From contig JAUYMX010000338.1 of assembly GCA_030699345.1 (NCBI GenBank), forward strand, positions 1-9,137: a DNA stretch of 9,137 bases, in the 5' to 3' direction. The DNA is from Methylococcaceae bacterium (lineage in GTDB: Bacteria; Pseudomonadota; Gammaproteobacteria; Methylococcales; Methylomonadaceae). The notes below the pieces were generated by a model. That model saw only the letters and a list, made by a program, of their open reading frames with translations. It searched no databases and was not told where the DNA came from. Positions 6,445 to 9,137 of the stretch are shown one piece after another; the first letter of the stretch is position 1; every line of letters starts with the position of its first letter. A program made the translations under genes and the position numbers.

Positions 6445-7026
6445 CTATTTACTATAAAGTCCTGCAAATCCCATAAATGCCAGGGATAAAATCCCGGCGG
6501 TAATAAACGCAATCGGCGTACCGGCAAATAACACCGGCACTGCCATCAATGCCAATCGCTCGCGCAGTCCTGCAAACAGCACCATCACCAACGTAAAGCC
6601 AACCGCAGAGCCAAAACCGAAAATCATGCTTTGCATAAAGCCGTACTGCTCTTGCACGTTTAATAAGGCCACGCCCAGCACCGCACAATTGGTGGTAATC
6701 AACGGCAAAAATATCCCCAGTATTTGATACAACACCGGGCTGGTTTTATGTACGACCATTTCAGTAAATTGCACCACCGCCGCAATCACCAAGATAAAAG
6801 CGAGTATGCGTAAAAACTGAATATGCAAAGGCGCCAAAATAAAATGTTCCAGCATCCAGCTGGTCATCGCGGCCAGGGTTAGCACAAAGGTGGTTGCCAA
6901 GCCCATGCTCAACGCCGTATCCAGTTTTTTCGACACTCCCATAAACGGGCATAGCCCGAGAAATTTCACCAGGACCACGTTGTTGACCAACGCCGTGCCT
7001 AATAGAAGTAGAAGGTATTCGCTCAC
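6445..7026 (-). CDS. rnfA: Rnf complex subunit RnfA (membrane), first gene of the rnf operon
   Basis: A 193-residue integral membrane subunit, the same length as E. coli RsxA and highly similar throughout (for example LVNN-VLVKFLGLCPFMGVSK, VVQFTEMVV-KTSPVLY, IFLPLITTNCAVLGVALLN). About six transmembrane helices. C26 (LGLCPF) and C114 (TTNCAVLG) correspond to the cysteines that, with those of RnfE, bind the membrane [2Fe-2S] cluster. The start is assigned to GTG 7026 rather than the in-frame ATG at 7092, since GTG begins the conserved SEYLLLLLGT segment and has GGAAAA about 7 nt upstream. The longer reading would also place the sigma-54 promoter found at 7068-7083 inside the gene. It heads the operon, facing nifL. 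Confidence 0.95.
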   Translation of the reverse strand: MSEYLLLLLGTALVNNVVLVKFLGLCPFMGVSKKLDTALSMGLATTFVLTLAAMTSWMLEHFILAPLHIQFLRILAFILVIAAVVQFTEMVVHKTSPVLYQILGIFLPLITTNCAVLGVALLNVQEQYGFMQSMIFGFGSAVGFTLVMVLFAGLRERLALMAVPVLFAGTPIAFITAGILSLAFMGFAGLYSK

Positions 7027-7044
7027 TGTTTTTTCCAGGCTGTT

Positions 7045-7068
7045 TGTAAGGCTGTTTACAACATCACA
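7045..7068. promoter_or_regulatory. Two overlapping TGT-N10-ACA matches at the rnf promoter
   Basis: TGTAAGGCTGTTTACA (7045-7060, also a TGTAA/TTACA palindrome) and TGTTTACAACATCACA (7053-7068) both fit the NifA consensus but overlap each other and the -12 region and start site of the rnf promoter. That is an unusual place for an activator site. They may be chance matches, distant sites for nifLA (about -285), or a spot where binding would compete with RNA polymerase. Confidence 0.3.
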
Positions 7069-7083
7069 GCAGCAATTATGCCA
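7068..7083 (-). promoter_or_regulatory. Candidate sigma-54 (RpoN) promoter for rnfABCDGEH
   Basis: On the minus strand the sequence reads TGGCATAATTGCTGCT. This has GG and GC with the exact 10-nt separation and matches TGGCA at -24 and TGCT at -12 of the consensus TGGCACG-N4-TTGCW. Transcription would begin near 7057, leaving a leader of about 30 nt before the rnfA GTG. Two TGT-N10-ACA elements lie at about -111 and -151, the expected range for NifA enhancer sites. Found by eye; not experimentally shown. Confidence 0.7.
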
Positions 7084-7160
7084 ATCGTGCAAATGCGCGA
7101 GCGCTTCAAGTTTGGCAGACCAGAGCTATCAAAATCGCCCCAAATCGGTGCATAAAAAAC

Positions 7161-7176
7161 TGTTGCAAGTAATACA
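7161..7176. promoter_or_regulatory. NifA upstream activator site (TGT-N10-ACA), proximal to rnf
   Basis: TGTTGCAAGTAATACA fits the NifA enhancer consensus TGT-N10-ACA exactly. Its centre is about 111 bp upstream of the predicted rnfA transcription start and about 175 bp upstream of the predicted nifL start, so it could serve the rnf promoter, the nifLA promoter or both through DNA looping. Confidence 0.6.
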
Positions 7177-7200
7177 TTTCTACATTTAGAAAAAATTGTG

Positions 7201-7216
7201 TGTCGCAAACCTTACA
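7201..7216. promoter_or_regulatory. NifA upstream activator site (TGT-N10-ACA), central
   Basis: TGTCGCAAACCTTACA is a second exact TGT-N10-ACA match, 40 bp from the first (about four helical turns, so on the same face). It lies about 151 bp upstream of the rnfA start site and about 135 bp upstream of the nifL start site, nearly midway between the two sigma-54 promoters. Confidence 0.6.
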
Positions 7217-7316
7217 AAATATTTTCGGCAATTGGCCTGCTTTTCTTGATTTGTAAGTTCACGTGATAATGAATCACATGATTTAAGAGCGAGGCACCCA
7301 GCATATCTATTAAAGC

Positions 7317-7332
7317 TGGCGCCATATTTGCT
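7317..7332 (+). promoter_or_regulatory. Candidate sigma-54 (RpoN) promoter for nifLA
   Basis: TGGCGCCATATTTGCT has TGGC at -24 and a perfect TTGCT at -12 with the required GG-N10-GC spacing, closely fitting TGGCACG-N4-TTGCW. The predicted start of transcription is near 7343, giving a leader of about 27 nt before the nifL ATG. A near-palindrome, GGCACCCAGC (7293-7302) with GCTGGCGCC (7315-7323), overlaps the -24 element. A weaker match, CGGCAATTGGCCTGCT at 7226-7241, could be a second sigma-54 promoter. Confidence 0.7.
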
Positions 7333-7369
7333 AAGTAATTCTTAAAGCACTTAGTTTACGGATATAACT

Positions 7370-8992
7370 ATGAAAAAAATTTCATTACGTTTTCTTCAGG
7401 AACACACCAATTTAGCCAGTGTGCTTGATGAATTTGCGCCTGATTTATTTGATCAATTGAATAATAAAAACCATGACAAAACACCATACAGTCTGTTTGT
7501 TGAAACGGTTGAACAGGTACCGATAGCCATTTCCATTACCGATAAAAAAGCCAAAATTCTTTACGTCAATGAAGAGTTTTGCCGCGTTACCGGCTACCAA
7601 CCTGCCGATGTGCTAGGTAAGAACGAATCGTTGTTATCTGACAAATCCACCCCTCGCAATGTCTATTACGATTTATGGCATACCATCAGCAAAAAAAAGG
7701 TGTGGCGCGGCAAGTTGTGTAACCGACATAAATCGGGGCAACGCTATCTTGCCGACCTGACGATAGCGCCCATGTTAAATGCGCAAGGCACCATTACGCA
7801 TTACATCGGCATGCATAGGGATATTACTCAAGCGCACGAATCGGAAAAAAAGCTGATCAATCAAAAATTATTGATTGAATCGGTAATTAATTCATCGCCC
7901 ATTGCGATGGTCGTTATCGATAATCAGGATCGGGTCATTTTAGATAATCACATGTATAAAGCCCTGGTAACCGACCTTGATAAAGGCGAGCCTGCAAACT
8001 ATTTCCTGCAATTACTGCGCGATGAAATGGGCGATTTATGGGGCCAGTTGCAAACTAACGAGCAAGGCTTTCATAACCGTGAATTTAGAATAGAAGGTAA
8101 AGGAACCCGCAAAACTCGCTGGTTTTCTTGCGCCGGCAACTGGTTTATAGAAAATGCAGTCAACGCCGATGCCTTCTTTGAGAATGCATCAAAACAGTAC
8201 CTGGTACTGACCATTACCGACATCACCCGGCAACACCGGCAAATGGAAGAACTGCATATTCAGACCTTAAAAACCATCATGTCCGAGGATCAACGGGTAC
8301 GCAGCATCAGGGAAACGTTACTTGGGGCAATGCACCAAATTCAGATGCCGATGAACCAAATCAGGGCCGCCGAGCAGATTTTCAGACATAAGCGGGACGA
8401 TCAACACGCCGGTCTATTACAAAGTTTGCAACAAATTCAGCAATCCGGCGAAGCAGCCATTGCCACCATGCAAAAATGCATCCCGGAGATTCTACAAACC
8501 GCTGTTATTCCAGTGAATCTAAATCAAATTTTGCATGAAGTACTGCTACTCAGTGAGCAGCATATCTTTAAATATGGAATAGACGTGCATTGGCAGCCGC
8601 TTTCCCCGCTGCCGAATATACTGGGCTCTGAAAACCGCCTGCGCATATTATTTAAGCAATTGATCGACAATGCGATTGAGGCAGTCAGCACCTCCGACAG
8701 TAGTGAACAGCGACTTAAAATTACCACCGATGCTGATGCTGATTTGGTTTATATCTGTATTGAAGACAGCGGGCCGGGTATCCCGATTGAAAAGCGCAGA
8801 AAAGTGTTTGAACCTTTTTACACCACTCATCCCATGGGCGGTAATCAAGCAGGCCTGGGCCTGGTTATCGCAAAAGAAATTGTTAACCAGCATAAGGGCT
8901 TTATTGATATAGATCAGGATTACGACCAAGGATGCCGGTTCAAAATAAGCTTCCCTCTGCACAGACAGGAGCCAGGGAGATTATTGCAATGA
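7370..8992 (+). CDS. nifL: NifL, redox and nitrogen-status anti-activator of NifA
   Basis: A 540-residue flavoprotein-type sensor, slightly longer than A. vinelandii NifL (519). PAS1 (about 41-155; VPIAISITDKKAKILYVNEEF, TGYQPADVLGKNESLL, a KVWRGKL tryptophan segment, GMHRDIT) should bind FAD for redox sensing. PAS2 covers about 168-287 (SSPIAMVVIDNQDRVILDN). A helical linker with H322 in an H-box-like GAMHQIQMPMNQIRAAE follows. The C-terminal GHKL ATP-binding domain keeps the N-box (N434 in LIDNAIEAV), G1 box (DSGPGIP, 466-472), F-box (FEPFYTTHPMG) and G2 box (GLGLVIAKEI). NifL binds NifA directly and blocks it under oxidised or nitrogen-rich conditions; it is not a phosphotransfer kinase. 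The start has only a weak ACGGA ribosome site. The stop overlaps the nifA ATG in ATGA, coupling the two proteins' synthesis. Confidence 0.95.
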   Translation: MKKISLRFLQEHTNLASVLDEFAPDLFDQLNNKNHDKTPYSLFVETVEQVPIAISITDKKAKILYVNEEFCRVTGYQPADVLGKNESLLSDKSTPRNVYYDLWHTISKKKVWRGKLCNRHKSGQRYLADLTIAPMLNAQGTITHYIGMHRDITQAHESEKKLINQKLLIESVINSSPIAMVVIDNQDRVILDNHMYKALVTDLDKGEPANYFLQLLRDEMGDLWGQLQTNEQGFHNREFRIEGKGTRKTRWFSCAGNWFIENAVNADAFFENASKQYLVLTITDITRQHRQMEELHIQTLKTIMSEDQRVRSIRETLLGAMHQIQMPMNQIRAAEQIFRHKRDDQHAGLLQSLQQIQQSGEAAIATMQKCIPEILQTAVIPVNLNQILHEVLLLSEQHIFKYGIDVHWQPLSPLPNILGSENRLRILFKQLIDNAIEAVSTSDSSEQRLKITTDADADLVYICIEDSGPGIPIEKRRKVFEPFYTTHPMGGNQAGLGLVIAKEIVNQHKGFIDIDQDYDQGCRFKISFPLHRQEPGRLLQ

Positions 8993-9137
8993 CTGAGCGT
9001 ACCCAGCTAATCGAAGCCGAGCTTGATACCTTGTACCTGATCAGCCAGGTATTAAACAGCACCCATGATTTGCATGCCAAACTGCAAGCTGTTCTGGAGA
9101 TTCTGCATAAAAGATCAGGCATGCGTTCAGGAATGAT
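8989..9137 (+). CDS. nifA: NifA, nitrogen-fixation sigma-54 activator (N-terminal part only)
   Basis: The first 49 residues of a frame that runs off the right edge. They begin MTERTQLIEAELDTLYLIS, then QVLNSTHDLHAKLQAVLEIL and HKRSGM. This matches the start of the N-terminal GAF domain of NifA, which is followed in the family by an AAA+ sigma-54 interaction domain and a helix-turn-helix domain, both outside the window. Position right after nifL, with ATGA overlap and a good GGGAGA ribosome site (8974-8979), is the standard gammaproteobacterial nifLA arrangement. NifA would activate the sigma-54 promoters of nif genes and, judging from sites upstream, of rnf and perhaps of its own operon. Confidence 0.88.
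   Translation, partial: MTERTQLIEAELDTLYLISQVLNSTHDLHAKLQAVLEILHKRSGMRSGM

Larger units (their letters stand above)
7027..7369. promoter_or_regulatory. Divergent rnfA-nifL control region
   Basis: A 343-bp non-coding region between the divergent rnfA and nifL starts. It contains outward-facing sigma-54 promoter candidates near each end and TGT-N10-ACA elements between them. The AT-rich stretch 7171-7196 between the promoters could bend. TCACGTGA (7259-7266) and ATCACATGAT (7273-7282) are two short palindromes close together, of unknown function. I see no convincing NtrC site pair, no small RNA gene and no terminator. Confidence 0.7.

Noticed and set aside
6429..6527. N-terminally extended RnfB starting at 6527
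   Set aside because: The extra residues come from reading rnfA DNA in another frame, and the anchor helix starts at ATG 6428 with a good ribosome site.
7027..7092. N-terminally extended RnfA starting at ATG 7092
   Set aside because: Conserved RnfA begins at GTG 7026, and the extension would contain the sigma-54 promoter.
7113..7127. TTTGGCAGACCAGAGCT as a further sigma-54 promoter
   Set aside because: The GG to GC distance is one base short of the required 10 nt.

Overview
The window looks like chromosomal DNA of a diazotrophic gammaproteobacterium. The order rnfABCDGEH divergent from nifL-nifA, the presence of NifL, and dispersed multi-hairpin repeats built on the GTTCCCACGCT/AGCGTGGGAAC stem suggest a methanotroph of the Methylococcales (Methylomonas/Methylobacter-like). 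That assignment is inference from gene order and family resemblance, not from a marker gene.

Layout, left to right. (1) 1 to about 280: the tail of an IS3-family transposase and the right end of its element. (2) 289-729 (+): a small cupin protein whose 5' end abuts the insertion element and may be clipped. (3) 730-975: intergenic DNA with two stem-loops. (4) 976-1443 (+): creA, a secreted CreA-family protein. Its stop codon overlaps the stop of the convergent rnfH inside one GTTAAC. (5) 1440-7026 (-): a complete rnfABCDGEH operon, read right to left. It encodes the membrane ferredoxin:NAD+ oxidoreductase complex and is tightly packed with overlaps of 4-7 bp, except for a 117-bp palindromic repeat between rnfD and rnfG. 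rnfD carries an in-frame TAG at codon 194 with intact, same-frame coding sequence on both sides. (6) 7027-7369: the divergent control region, with a sigma-54 -24/-12 promoter candidate facing each way and two well-placed TGT-N10-ACA NifA upstream activator sites between them. (7) 7370-8992 (+): nifL, overlapping by 4 bp with the start of nifA (8989 to the window end).

How it fits together. NifA, held in check by the redox and nitrogen sensor NifL, would drive sigma-54 transcription of nif genes. Here it probably also drives the rnf operon, whose product uses the ion gradient to make low-potential ferredoxin or flavodoxin for nitrogenase. This matches the nif-linked rnf1 cluster of Azotobacter vinelandii. 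The two points most worth checking are the amber codon in rnfD, which should break the pump unless it is a sequence error or is suppressed, and the shared enhancer layout between rnfA and nifL.
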